Below, in pieces: positions 38,305 through 46,914 of a DNA stretch of 64,000 nt (position 1 is the first letter of the stretch; each line of letters starts with the position of its first letter). Source of the stretch: Alloprevotella sp. Lung230 (GTDB lineage: Bacteria > Bacteroidota > Bacteroidia > Bacteroidales > Bacteroidaceae); contig NZ_JACSUD010000002.1 of the NCBI RefSeq assembly GCF_014385435.1, positions 62,001 through 126,000 on the forward strand, given 5' to 3'. A model generated the notes under the pieces. It was given only the letters and a program-made list of their open reading frames with translations, ran no database searches and had not been told where the DNA came from. The translations under genes were made by a program, and so were the position numbers.

Positions 38305-39615
38305 ATGAAACATACCATTGATGTCATCACCATGGGGTGCTCCAAGAATCTCGTTGATTCAGAGCGCCTCCTCCGTCAATTTGAAGCTATCGGCTGTGAC
38401 TTCCATCACAACCCAGACGAACTTCATGGAGATATAGCCGTCATCAACACATGTGGATTCATCGGTGATGCTAAGGAGGAGAGTATTAATACCATTCTGG
38501 AGCTCTGCGAGCAAAAGGAACAGGGAAATCTGAAAGAAGTCTATGTTATGGGCTGCCTTTCAGAGCGATACCGCAAAGAATTGAAAGAGGAAATTCCGGA
38601 GGTCGACAAGTTCTATGGAAAGTTCGATTGGAAAGACATCATTAGCGACCTTACAGCTGCCAATGAGTGGAGCAAGAGTAGTTGTCAGAGCCTAAGCAAT
38701 CGTGTGCTGACCACCCCCAAGCACTATGCCTACTTAAAAATCTCCGAAGGTTGCGATCGCACTTGCGCCTATTGCGCCATTCCATTGATCACCGGTCGTC
38801 ATAAGACGCGACCTATGGAAGAAATCTTTGATGAAGTCAAAGAGCTTGTAGAACAAGGCACTCACGAGTTTCAAATCATCTCCCAAGAACTCACTTTCTA
38901 TGGCATAGACCTCTATGGACGCCAAGCCATAGCCGAGTTGATAGAAGGAATTGCCCACATTCCTGGGGTAGAATGGATACGTTTGCATTATGCCTACCCG
39001 GCTCGCTTTCCTATGGATTTGCTTCGGGTGATGCGTGAGAACAAAAATGTCTGCAACTACTTGGACATTGCCTTGCAGCATATCTCAGAGAACATGCTTT
39101 CGCGCATGAAGCGCCACATCACGAAGCAAGAAACGTTAGATCTTATTGCGGCTTTTCGCCGTGAAGTGCCTGGTATTCACCTGCGCACGACACTTATGGT
39201 GGGCTTCCCCGGCGAAACGGCCGAAGATTTTGAGGAGCTTATGGACTTTGTCAAAGAAGCTCGTTTTGAGCGTATGGGCGCCTTTGCTTATAGTGAAGAA
39301 GAGGGAACCTTTGCTGCCGAAAATTATCAAGATGACATCAGCGATGAAGTCAAGCAAGAACGCCTTGACCAACTGATGGCACTGCAAGAACAGATTTCCT
39401 CCGAAGCGCTGGCTCAAAAAGTGGGACAGATCTATCGTATCATCATTGACCGCCGTGAAGGAGACTATTTTATTGGCCGTACTGAGTTTGACTCTCCCGA
39501 GGTCGATTGTGAAGTGCTTGTCAAAGCAACAGATGCTCCTCTACACATCGGCAGGTTCTACAACGCCCGAGTCACCCGCACTGAAGAGTTCGACCTCTAT
39601 GCTGACATCATTTAA
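38305..39615 (+). CDS. rimO: Ribosomal protein uS12 methylthiotransferase
   Basis: Radical-SAM enzyme adding a methylthio group to Asp88 of S12. It is 436 residues long. The UPF0004 domain has cysteines in TMGCSKNLVDSE, NTCGFIGDA and MGCLSERY (auxiliary cluster). The SAM cluster is SEGCDRTCAYCAIPLITG, and a C-terminal TRAM domain follows (about 370-436). In several Bacteroidales ftsY and rimO are neighbours, as here. Confidence 0.95.
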   Translation: MKHTIDVITMGCSKNLVDSERLLRQFEAIGCDFHHNPDELHGDIAVINTCGFIGDAKEESINTILELCEQKEQGNLKEVYVMGCLSERYRKELKEEIPEVDKFYGKFDWKDIISDLTAANEWSKSSCQSLSNRVLTTPKHYAYLKISEGCDRTCAYCAIPLITGRHKTRPMEEIFDEVKELVEQGTHEFQIISQELTFYGIDLYGRQAIAELIEGIAHIPGVEWIRLHYAYPARFPMDLLRVMRENKNVCNYLDIALQHISENMLSRMKRHITKQETLDLIAAFRREVPGIHLRTTLMVGFPGETAEDFEELMDFVKEARFERMGAFAYSEEEGTFAAENYQDDISDEVKQERLDQLMALQEQISSEALAQKVGQIYRIIIDRREGDYFIGRTEFDSPEVDCEVLVKATDAPLHIGRFYNARVTRTEEFDLYADII

Positions 39616-39639
39616 CCCCATTGCCAAGCTCTCTTTCCC

Positions 39640-39915
39640 ATGAACAACAAAGAATTTCTTAGTGAGCTTTCTGCGCGTTGCGACATCACTGTCAAGGAGG
39701 CTCGCCAACTCGTCGAAGGGTTGACCAATGTTCTGGCAGATACCCTGGACGATGGTGACACTTTCTCCCTACAAAACTTCGGAACTTACGAAGTGAAGAT
39801 GAAAAAAGAGCGTATCATCGTCAATCCCTCGACCAAACAGCGGCAATTGGTTCCTCCCAAACTCACTATTGCTTTTAAGGCCAGCAATACGCTGAAAGAT
39901 AAACTCAAAAAATAA
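39640..39915 (+). CDS. HU-family DNA-binding protein
   Basis: A 91-residue HU/IHF-type nucleoid protein. It has an N-terminal helical dimer region (KEFLSELSARCDITVKEARQ), then the beta-arm region LQNFGTYEVKMKKERIIVNP, RQLVPPKLTIAFKAS and LKDKLKK. It is immediately followed (9 bp) by a second HU-like gene that is fused to membrane and LysM parts. Confidence 0.93.
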   Translation: MNNKEFLSELSARCDITVKEARQLVEGLTNVLADTLDDGDTFSLQNFGTYEVKMKKERIIVNPSTKQRQLVPPKLTIAFKASNTLKDKLKK

Positions 39916-39924
39916 CAGTGAAGA

Positions 39925-41334
39925 ATGGCTCGAAAGTTTCTCCTTCAAGACATAGCTGAAAGCCTCTCTGCACGAGAAGGTATCACCAAGCGAAAAGCCG
40001 AACTCTTTCTTCGTGCATTCTTTGAATTGACAGAAGAGGGAGTGCTGCGCGACAGTTTTGTCAAAGTGACCAACTTTGGCACCACAAAGATAGTGGACGT
40101 CAGCCCCAGAGAAAGCGTGAATGTCAATACCGGGGAGCGTATCCAAATTAATGGTCACGCCAAAGTCTCTTTCCTACCAGACAGCCTGCTGCGCAATCTG
40201 GTCAATCGCCCATTCGAGCTCTTCTCCACAGCTTTGCTTCATGAGAATACCACAGAAGAAGAACTGGATGCGGTCGATGACACCCTTCTTCTTGAGGAGG
40301 TAGAAGAGGAGAGGATGCAGGAGGAAAAAGAAGAGGAATTGCTGCCCCTCTCCGAAGAGTCCCCCTCCTCGGCAGATACATTTTCAGGAACTGCAGAAAA
40401 GCCCTCAGCCATAGATGCCGATGGAGAAGCCGTAGATGCGACCTTATCCACATCCGACACCGACTGGAAGGTCTCTGAAGAGAAAACAACCGAAGAACAA
40501 TTCGGAACTCTTCAGCCTGATCCACAACCGGACATCACTCTCAGTAAAGAGGAAACTTCAGATACCCTCGAAGATGAGGAGCATTACAAAAAGACAGCAG
40601 AAATAGATATCGAAACCGAAACTCAAACCATTGTCACTACGGTTTCGCCCGGCACAACGACCTCCCCGACCCCAACTTCCGCTTCGGGGGTGACAAATAT
40701 CAAAGGTTCAATCATAGTGAAGACAGAAAAACCAGAAAAAGGCGTCACCACGAAGATGGTGAATAAGTGGCAAATTGCCTGCCTCGTATTGTTCACCCTG
40801 CTGATGACTGCAATTGGCTATATCATAGGTTTCCAGTTAGGACAAAATACAATCTCTCCTTCTTCGCAGCACTCAAGCAAAGCGGTGCAAGAAGTGGTCG
40901 AAAAGCCTTCCCGACAACCGACCACCTCCCAAGCTCCTCAGTCCTCTATGCACCCAGAACCTTCTGCTAACAAAGTTGACGTCCAACAACAGAAAACCAC
41001 CTCTACCGACCTTCAGATTGCTCCGGCCGAGCAGACAAAGACTCCTCAAAAGCCTGCCCCCACCATCTCACAGTCCCCGACACGAGAGCAACTGGACAAA
41101 GCCGCGCAATACCAGCAAATGCCCAAAGGCAACTACCTGATAGTCGGTACGCTCAGTACTCACGTACTGAAACCCGGCGACAACCTCTATCACTTGGCCA
41201 AACAAATCTATGGGGACAAAGCCTTCACACGCTACGTCATTCTCTACAATGGTCTACAAAATCCCGACTTGATTGCCGTCGGGCAAACCATTAAGTTTCC
41301 CAAGCTGGTAGAAAAATCAAGCCGACCCCAATAA
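39925..41334 (+). CDS. HU-like domain fused to transmembrane segment and LysM
   Basis: A 469-residue chimera. Residues about 1-95 are an HU/IHF-like DNA-binding domain (KFLLQDIAESLSAREGITKR, VKVTNFGTTKIVDVSPR). Residues about 110-235 are a long acidic, Ser/Thr/Glu-rich linker. One membrane helix (IACLVLFTLLMTAIGYIIGF) lies near 284-303, then a Gln/Pro/Ser-rich linker, then a C-terminal LysM (about 414-462, KPGDNLYHLAKQIYG ... IAVGQTIKFPKL). The topology would place DNA binding in the cytoplasm and peptidoglycan binding in the periplasm, a possible nucleoid-wall tether (inference). It is 9 bp after the HU gene. Confidence 0.88.
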   Translation: MARKFLLQDIAESLSAREGITKRKAELFLRAFFELTEEGVLRDSFVKVTNFGTTKIVDVSPRESVNVNTGERIQINGHAKVSFLPDSLLRNLVNRPFELFSTALLHENTTEEELDAVDDTLLLEEVEEERMQEEKEEELLPLSEESPSSADTFSGTAEKPSAIDADGEAVDATLSTSDTDWKVSEEKTTEEQFGTLQPDPQPDITLSKEETSDTLEDEEHYKKTAEIDIETETQTIVTTVSPGTTTSPTPTSASGVTNIKGSIIVKTEKPEKGVTTKMVNKWQIACLVLFTLLMTAIGYIIGFQLGQNTISPSSQHSSKAVQEVVEKPSRQPTTSQAPQSSMHPEPSANKVDVQQQKTTSTDLQIAPAEQTKTPQKPAPTISQSPTREQLDKAAQYQQMPKGNYLIVGTLSTHVLKPGDNLYHLAKQIYGDKAFTRYVILYNGLQNPDLIAVGQTIKFPKLVEKSSRPQ

Positions 41335-41379
41335 GCAAGCCCACTTTCTCTATTCCCTCAACAGTTCAAAATAGATATC

Positions 41380-41700
41380 ATGTTTGACATCCAACTCAAC
41401 GAGAGCGGGACACGCCATCTGCAAGTGAGTGAGGACAACCTACGCACCATCGAAAAATACGCCCTCTTCCGTGACCTTGTAGATTCCACGGGCTATGTGA
41501 CAGAAGATGTTTTGGAAAAGCTCAAGTGCAACATTCGCTCCATCATTGCCCACTCCACAGAGAACAGCAAAGACCTCCTTGACCTCTGCATCGATGTGAT
41601 TTATCACGAAAAGATGAAAGCCTTTGGACTGAAAAATCTCATCTTGGCTTTCTTGGAATGGGAAGCAAACCGCCCTTCTCTTCCGGCCGAAGAAGCATAG
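41380..41700 (+). CDS. Small conserved-looking protein of unknown function
   Basis: A 106-residue, largely helical protein with no family I can name (MFDIQLNESGTRHLQVSE; DRYV-free, with one Cys pair CNIRS/LDLCID). No signal peptide or membrane segment is seen. It is 45 bp downstream of the HU-LysM gene and followed by a hairpin, so it is probably the last gene of that transcript. The composition resembles the host genes around it. Confidence 0.6.
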   Translation: MFDIQLNESGTRHLQVSEDNLRTIEKYALFRDLVDSTGYVTEDVLEKLKCNIRSIIAHSTENSKDLLDLCIDVIYHEKMKAFGLKNLILAFLEWEANRPSLPAEEA

Positions 41701-41733
41701 ACCATCATCCCCCTCTTTATCTTCATCTCAAAA

Positions 41734-41778
41734 AAACATCCTATGTTTCCGCCATTCCCAAGGAAACATAGGATGTTT
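41734..41778. terminator. 17-bp perfect hairpin before ygiQ
   Basis: AAACATCCTATGTTTCC (41734-41750) pairs perfectly with 41762-41778 across an 11-nt loop. It has A-tract/T-tract edges but no strong T-run on the + strand. It probably ends the upstream transcript, or regulates ygiQ from its leader. Confidence 0.6.
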
Positions 41779-41848
41779 GGCTCATACTCTTGTCACAGCC
41801 ACTCCCTTGCCGACACCGCAAAGTAAGGCTTCCACTTTTTCTTTTCTT

Positions 41849-43918
41849 ATGCCACAACTCACCGACTGGCTCCCCACTACGAAGCGCGAAATGGAGCTTC
41901 GCGGTTGGACACAGCCCGACATCATTCTTTTCTCCGGCGATGCCTATGTCGACCACCCTTCCTTTGGAGCAGCAGTCGTTGGACGATTGTTTGAAGCCGA
42001 AGGTTTTCGCATTTGCATTGTGCCCCAGCCCTCGTGGCACGGCGACTATCGCGACTTCAAGCGCTTCGGCCGCCCACGCCTTTTCTTCAGCATCTCTCCG
42101 GGAAATATGGACTCGATGGTGAATCGCTACACCGCTGCCCGCCGCCTGCGTTCGGAAGACGCTTACAGCCCCGATGGACGTCACGACATGCGACCGGAAA
42201 TGCCGAGCATCGTCTACACCCACATTCTCAAAGAGCTCTATCCCGATGTGCCCGTGGTGCTGGGAGGCATCGAGGCTTCCTTGCGGCGCGTCACCCACTA
42301 CGACTATTGGAAGGAGACCCTGCGCCCCTGCATCCTGGAGGAGAGTGGCGCCGACCTGCTCATCTATGGCATGGGCGAACTTCCGCTGGCAGCTTTGTGC
42401 CGGCTCGTAGAGGAGAAACTCACCCACCACAAGGAGGAATTGTTTGCAACAGCCGAAGATTTCCGCCAACTGCTCCGTAAATATCCCATCCTCCAGACCG
42501 TTACGCTCGAACACGAGAAGGACATCCACGGTGGCATCCGCCCCGACGATATCGTGCTCCACTCCCACGAAGAGTGTGCGCGCGACCGCAAACTCCACTC
42601 GGCCAACTTTCGCCATGTTGAGGAGGAGAGCAATAAGCTCGAACCGCAGCGCATCCTCCAGCGCATCGGCAAGTGGAAAGGTGTAGGCATGGAAGAAGCC
42701 TACGACCCGCGCTATGCCGTGGTCAATCCACCCTTCCCCCCGATGACCACCGAGCAGATCGACCGCAGTTTCGACTTCCCTTACACCCGACTGCCGCATC
42801 CGAAGTACAAGGGCAAGAAGATACCGGCCTACGAAATGATCAAGTTCTCCGTCAATATGCACAGAGGCTGTTTCGGAGGCTGCTCTTTCTGTACCATTTC
42901 CGCCCACCAAGGCAAGTTTGTCATGAGCCGCTCGAAAGAAAGCATTCTGCGCGAAGTGCGGCAAATCATCGAAATGCCCGACTTCAAAGGCTATCTCTCC
43001 GACCTGGGCGGCCCATCGGCCAATATGTATGGCATGCGCGGTCGCAACCTCGACATCTGCCGAAAGTGCAAGCGCCCCTCGTGCATCCACCCCAAAATCT
43101 GTGCCAACCTCAATGTAGACCATGCCCCGATGGTCGACATTTTCAAGGCCGTCGATGCCTTACCCGGCATCAAAAAGAGTTTCATCGGTTCAGGCGTACG
43201 CTACGACCTCCTGCTCTACAAGCAAAAAGATCCGGCCCTCCAAAAGGCCGCAATGGACTACACCCGTGAGCTCATCCTTCATCACGTTTCGGGACGATTG
43301 AAAGTGGCTCCAGAACACACAAGCGACCGTGTGCTCAACTTCATGCGCAAACCCTCGTTCAATCTCTTCTATGAGTTCAAAGAACTTTTCGACCGCATCA
43401 ACCGAGAAGCCGGACTGCGCCAGCAACTCATCCCCTACTTCATCTCCTCTCACCCCGGCTGCGAACCCGAAGACATGGCCGACCTTGCCGCAAAGACCAA
43501 AGATCTCAACTTTCAGCTTGAGCAGGTGCAGGACTTCACGCCGACTCCCATGACCGTAAGCACCGAAGCCTGGATCAGTGGCATTCACCCCTACACGCTC
43601 GAAAAGGTTTTCTCTGCCATCTCTCCGACCGAAAAGAAAAAGCAACACATGTTCTTCTTTTGGTACAAACCCGAAGAACAGCAACGCATCGTACAGGAGT
43701 TGCGCGCTATGGGCCGCGATGATCTGCTTCATCGGCTTTTTCCCAATGGCGCCCCCTCTCTGCACGCTCAGCAGCGGCACACCGACAGTCACCGGCACCC
43801 TTCGACGGACTCTGGCCGCCAACGCGGAAAGCCGAGTGGAAAACGTGAAGGCAAATCAAAGTCCAAAAGCTACAATCCCAACTTCGCGCCCCACCCCACC
43901 AAGCGCCCTAAACGTTAG
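41849..43918 (+). CDS. ygiQ: YgiQ-family radical SAM protein
   Basis: A 689-residue radical-SAM protein of the YgiQ/UPF0313 family; the substrate is unknown. The start MPQLTDWLPTTKREMELRGW matches the family; a longer reading begins inside the upstream hairpin. The N-terminal B12-binding-like domain (ILFSGDAYVDHPSFGAAVVG) is followed by the cluster motif HRGCFGGCSFCTISAHQGK. A Cys-rich segment (CRKCKRPSCIHPKICANLN) and a basic low-complexity C-terminus come next. Confidence 0.92.
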   Translation: MPQLTDWLPTTKREMELRGWTQPDIILFSGDAYVDHPSFGAAVVGRLFEAEGFRICIVPQPSWHGDYRDFKRFGRPRLFFSISPGNMDSMVNRYTAARRLRSEDAYSPDGRHDMRPEMPSIVYTHILKELYPDVPVVLGGIEASLRRVTHYDYWKETLRPCILEESGADLLIYGMGELPLAALCRLVEEKLTHHKEELFATAEDFRQLLRKYPILQTVTLEHEKDIHGGIRPDDIVLHSHEECARDRKLHSANFRHVEEESNKLEPQRILQRIGKWKGVGMEEAYDPRYAVVNPPFPPMTTEQIDRSFDFPYTRLPHPKYKGKKIPAYEMIKFSVNMHRGCFGGCSFCTISAHQGKFVMSRSKESILREVRQIIEMPDFKGYLSDLGGPSANMYGMRGRNLDICRKCKRPSCIHPKICANLNVDHAPMVDIFKAVDALPGIKKSFIGSGVRYDLLLYKQKDPALQKAAMDYTRELILHHVSGRLKVAPEHTSDRVLNFMRKPSFNLFYEFKELFDRINREAGLRQQLIPYFISSHPGCEPEDMADLAAKTKDLNFQLEQVQDFTPTPMTVSTEAWISGIHPYTLEKVFSAISPTEKKKQHMFFFWYKPEEQQRIVQELRAMGRDDLLHRLFPNGAPSLHAQQRHTDSHRHPSTDSGRQRGKPSGKREGKSKSKSYNPNFAPHPTKRPKR

Positions 43919-44000
43919 TTTTCGCCCGATTGACAAAATCCCGACAATACAGGCAAAGTTAACTGGAAGGTTGAAAAACTTCAATAAGTACCGTGCAATC

Positions 44001-44085
44001 TATAAACCAAACTTTGGTTTATGTAATTCAAACTTTGGTTTATGTAATTCAAACCTTGGTTTATATAAACCAAAGTTTGAATTAT
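44001..44085. repeat. 21-bp-period AT-rich repeat cluster
   Basis: AAACTTTGGTTT occurs at 44009 and 44030, AAACCTTGGTTT at 44051, each 21 bp apart with ATGTAATTC between. A fourth copy is inverted at 44067-44078. The last two make an almost perfect 30-bp hairpin centred on TATA. It sits just after ygiQ, between convergent genes. Confidence 0.85.
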
Positions 44086-44160
44086 AGAATTGCTTTGATC
44101 TAATTGACTTTTTCTCCGGCAGGGAGAAGTTTTTTTCTGGAAGTTTCGGATTATGAGTAT

Positions 44161-44214
44161 AACAACACAACACCGCCTGAGTTCATCGATGAACTCAGGC
44201 GGTGTTGTGTTGTT
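44161..44214. terminator. Perfect 54-bp palindrome between ygiQ and DUF4827 gene
   Basis: 44161-44187 is the exact reverse complement of 44188-44214, with no loop or mismatch. It has GC-rich cores (CCGCCTGAGTTC) and GTTGTGTTGTT edges. Its place between convergent genes suggests a bidirectional terminator. Confidence 0.85.
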
Positions 44215-44229
44215 AGAGGAAGCCTTCGG

Positions 44230-44916
44230 TCAGCGTGCACGCTGGTAAGTGATTTCATAGAAATAGGGGTGGACGCTCCGTGTGGCGTTACGCTGCCCCT
44301 CTGTGCTGGGGATGATGAGGCGCACTTTGGCAATCTCCCCCTGCGAAGTGCTTTGGCGCCCAAGGCGCAGGAAAGGAAGCGGTTGCAACCAACCCGAGGG
44401 GACAATGGCACCGTAGGTGCGGGCCATCAGGCCGCTTAGAAACGAGGCGGTGTAAGTGCCGTATCTGTTGGTGACGGTCATGATTTCGGGCCACTGCTCG
44501 TAGCGCCAGTCCACGTTGCTCAGAGTGAGGGTGTCGGCCGCGATGTCAAACTCGGTGAAGCGGCAGATGACTTGTGAGGTTTCGCCCTGCTTGATTTTCT
44601 CCCCTGTTCCTTTGCGCAGGATTTGGAGGTAAACCCCCGAACCGGCCAGCAAGACGTACTCGTTTTGCGCCACGTTGGTGGTGGAATCTTGGGCGTAAAA
44701 CTGTGTCTCTGAAATGACCTTGATGTTGGGAGCCACGGAGAAGAGGTCGGCGGTGTTGTCGGGATTGCGCAGGGTGCGTCCGCGCTTCAAGAAACTGTCA
44801 ATTTGCTTGTTTTCCTTTTCACGAAGGTCGGCATAGGTATCGTCGTTATTGCAGGCGACAAAGGCAGACAGCAGGGTGGCAAGAGCAAACAGGGGAAGGA
44901 AGAGGGATTTCAACAT
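44230..44916 (-). CDS. DUF4827 lipoprotein (FKBP-like fold expected)
   Basis: A 228-residue putative lipoprotein from ATG 44916. The signal peptide ends in a lipobox FVAC before NNDDTYADLREKE. A helix is followed by a domain with GSGVYLQILRKGTGEKIKQGE, which resembles peptidyl-prolyl isomerase (FKBP) segments. DUF4827 is limited to Bacteroidetes as far as I know. A -7 box (CAAAAGTA at 44944-44951, TACTTTTG on the minus strand) is 28 bp upstream. Confidence 0.8.
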   Translation of the reverse strand: MLKSLFLPLFALATLLSAFVACNNDDTYADLREKENKQIDSFLKRGRTLRNPDNTADLFSVAPNIKVISETQFYAQDSTTNVAQNEYVLLAGSGVYLQILRKGTGEKIKQGETSQVICRFTEFDIAADTLTLSNVDWRYEQWPEIMTVTNRYGTYTASFLSGLMARTYGAIVPSGWLQPLPFLRLGRQSTSQGEIAKVRLIIPSTEGQRNATRSVHPYFYEITYQRAR

Positions 44917-44943
44917 AATGGAGAGGTTGGGTTGATTTTGTGG

Positions 44944-44951
44944 CAAAAGTA
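44944..44951 (-). promoter_or_regulatory. DUF4827 -7 promoter element
   Basis: The minus strand reads TACTTTTG, 28 bp upstream of the ATG at 44916. No -33 box is recognised. Confidence 0.5.
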
Positions 44952-45006
44952 CAAAAAAAATCTCTCCCGCTCGTAAAGTGGAAGAGATTTTAACGAGGTG
45001 GGACGA

Positions 45007-46683
45007 CTACACTTCGGCATCTTCGTAAAGGAAGCGCTTGATGGAGCGTTTGGGCGTCTTTTCAAACTCTTCGCGATAGATGCGGATGCCCACAATCTGC
45101 TCGTAGGCATTGATCATCTGGTTGAGTTCCTTACGATTCTGTTCCATTTGTGCGGCGAGGGCTGCTTCATCCAGCCCGACTTTCTCCGCCTCCTCAAAGT
45201 CGGGATGAATGAGGGCGTAAAGTTTTTGGTCGCGCTGGATGACGATGCTCTCCATCACGTAAGGAAGCGTGTTGAGTTTGTCTTCGATTTCTTCGGGATA
45301 GATGTTTTGACCGTTCGAACCGAGCAGCATGTTCTTGCTGCGTCCACGGATGTAGAGGTTGCCCTTTCGGTCGAGGATGCCCAGGTCGCCGGTGTGATAC
45401 CAGCCTTCACTATCGAGGGTGGCAGCGGTGGCTTCGGAATTCTTGTAGTAGCCAAGCATGACGTTGGCACCGCGCACCAGAATTTCGCCCACAACGTGGT
45501 GAGGGTCGCTGCTGTCGATGCGTACTTCCATACGTGGTGCTGCCTTTCCGCAAGATCCTTGGGCAAAGTTGTTCCAGTCCTCGTAGGTGATGATGGGGGC
45601 ACACTCAGTGGCGCCATAGCCCACGGTGTAGTTGAACCCGATTTTCTTCAAGAACTGTTCCACCTCGGTGTTGAGGGCTGCCCCACCAATGATGACTTCG
45701 TAGAACTCGCCCCCAAACACTTTCATGATTTGCTCGCGCACCTTGGCTAGTATTTTATCGCTGATTACGGGCAGGCGAAGCAGGAGTTTCATCGAGGGTG
45801 TTTCGAGTTTGGGGAGAACGTTCTTCTTGATAATTTTCTCGATAATCAAAGGTACGCTGATGACCACGCAAGGCTTCACATCGGCAAAAGCCTGCACAAT
45901 GACTTTGGGGCTGGGCAGACGGGTGAGGTAGTAGATGTGAATGCCGTGGATGAACTCGAAGAGGAACTCAAAAGCCATGCCGTACATGTGGGCCATGGGA
46001 AGCATGGAGATGATGCGCTGCCCGGCTTGGACATGGTTGCCCAGCACTTCGACGGCAAACTCATAGTTCGACCACAGAGCACGATAAGGCACGAGCACGC
46101 CTTTGGAGTTGGAAGTCGTTCCGGAAGTGTAGTTGATCATGGCCAGCGCTTCGCCATCGGCGGCAGCGGCGTAGTGCACGTGCTCTTTGCGGAAGAATTT
46201 GGGATACTTCTTACCGTAAAATTCGTTGAGCCGTTCGCGGGCTTCGGTGAAGGCTTCGTTGCGGCTCAATTGAAGCATGAAATCCGGGATGTAGACGATG
46301 CCCTCCAAAGCCGGCATCGCGTCCGGGTTGAGCGTGGGCCAAACCACATCGCCCACAAAGAGCAAACGGGCATCGGAGTGGTTGACAATGTTGTGCACCT
46401 GCTCTGCCTTAAACTCATGAAGGATGGGCACCGCAATGGCGCCATAGGTCAACGTGGCCAAGAAAGCCACCGCCCAATGTGCACTATTGCGGCCGCAAAT
46501 GGCAATTTTATCACCGGGCTGAATATCGGCATTTTCAAAGAGGATGTGCAATTTCTCGATTTTGCGCGCTACGTCTTTATACTGCAACGTAGCTCCTTTG
46601 TAGTCGGTCAGCGCAGGCATGTCCCAGTGGTCAATGATGCTTTTCTCGATCAGCCCGACGTAGTCTTGATAATGGTATTCCAT
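45007..46683 (-). CDS. AMP-dependent synthetase (long-chain acyl-CoA ligase-like)
   Basis: A 558-residue ANL-superfamily adenylate-forming enzyme. Motifs: INYTSGTTSNSKGVLV (P-loop A3), GYGATECAPI (A5), TGDLGILDRKGNLYIRGRSK (A7/A8) and a C-terminal lysine region near TPKRSIKRFLY. It most resembles fatty-acyl-CoA (or acyl-ACP) ligases of Bacteroidales; the chain length cannot be told. It starts at 46683 (MEYHYQDYVGLIEKS), inside a longer reading that overlaps the promoter. Confidence 0.88.
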   Translation of the reverse strand: MEYHYQDYVGLIEKSIIDHWDMPALTDYKGATLQYKDVARKIEKLHILFENADIQPGDKIAICGRNSAHWAVAFLATLTYGAIAVPILHEFKAEQVHNIVNHSDARLLFVGDVVWPTLNPDAMPALEGIVYIPDFMLQLSRNEAFTEARERLNEFYGKKYPKFFRKEHVHYAAAADGEALAMINYTSGTTSNSKGVLVPYRALWSNYEFAVEVLGNHVQAGQRIISMLPMAHMYGMAFEFLFEFIHGIHIYYLTRLPSPKVIVQAFADVKPCVVISVPLIIEKIIKKNVLPKLETPSMKLLLRLPVISDKILAKVREQIMKVFGGEFYEVIIGGAALNTEVEQFLKKIGFNYTVGYGATECAPIITYEDWNNFAQGSCGKAAPRMEVRIDSSDPHHVVGEILVRGANVMLGYYKNSEATAATLDSEGWYHTGDLGILDRKGNLYIRGRSKNMLLGSNGQNIYPEEIEDKLNTLPYVMESIVIQRDQKLYALIHPDFEEAEKVGLDEAALAAQMEQNRKELNQMINAYEQIVGIRIYREEFEKTPKRSIKRFLYEDAEV

Positions 46684-46759
46684 GAAAAGAATAAAAATTT
46701 CTGTCAGCGGACGATGGGCAAACGGCTCATCTCTCCTGCTCAATCTTGTTCGTTTTGTG

Positions 46760-46789
46760 CAAAAGTAATATATTTTTCAGAATTGGCAA
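46760..46789 (-). promoter_or_regulatory. Acyl-CoA ligase promoter
   Basis: On the minus strand TTG (46787-46789), 19 bp, TACTTTTG (46760-46767), about 77 bp upstream of the ligase start. Confidence 0.7.
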
Positions 46790-46832
46790 GAACAAAAGGA
46801 TTGGAAACTGCACACGTAAGCGGTTTTTTGTG

Positions 46833-46840
46833 TACTTTTG
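46833..46840 (+). promoter_or_regulatory. mltG -7 promoter element
   Basis: TACTTTTG, about 75 bp upstream of the mltG start, divergent from the ligase promoter. The -33 box is unclear. Confidence 0.5.
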
Positions 46841-46914
46841 CCAAAGAAAACGGCTGATTAGAACGTTTTCCCTACGCTAAACGAACCTAATTCATTCTCC
46901 AAACTTCCTTGTTT

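Noticed and set aside
44009-44078. Attachment site for an integrated element
   Set aside because: No integrase or tRNA end is nearby and the units are short-period repeats, not a single core duplicated at a distance.
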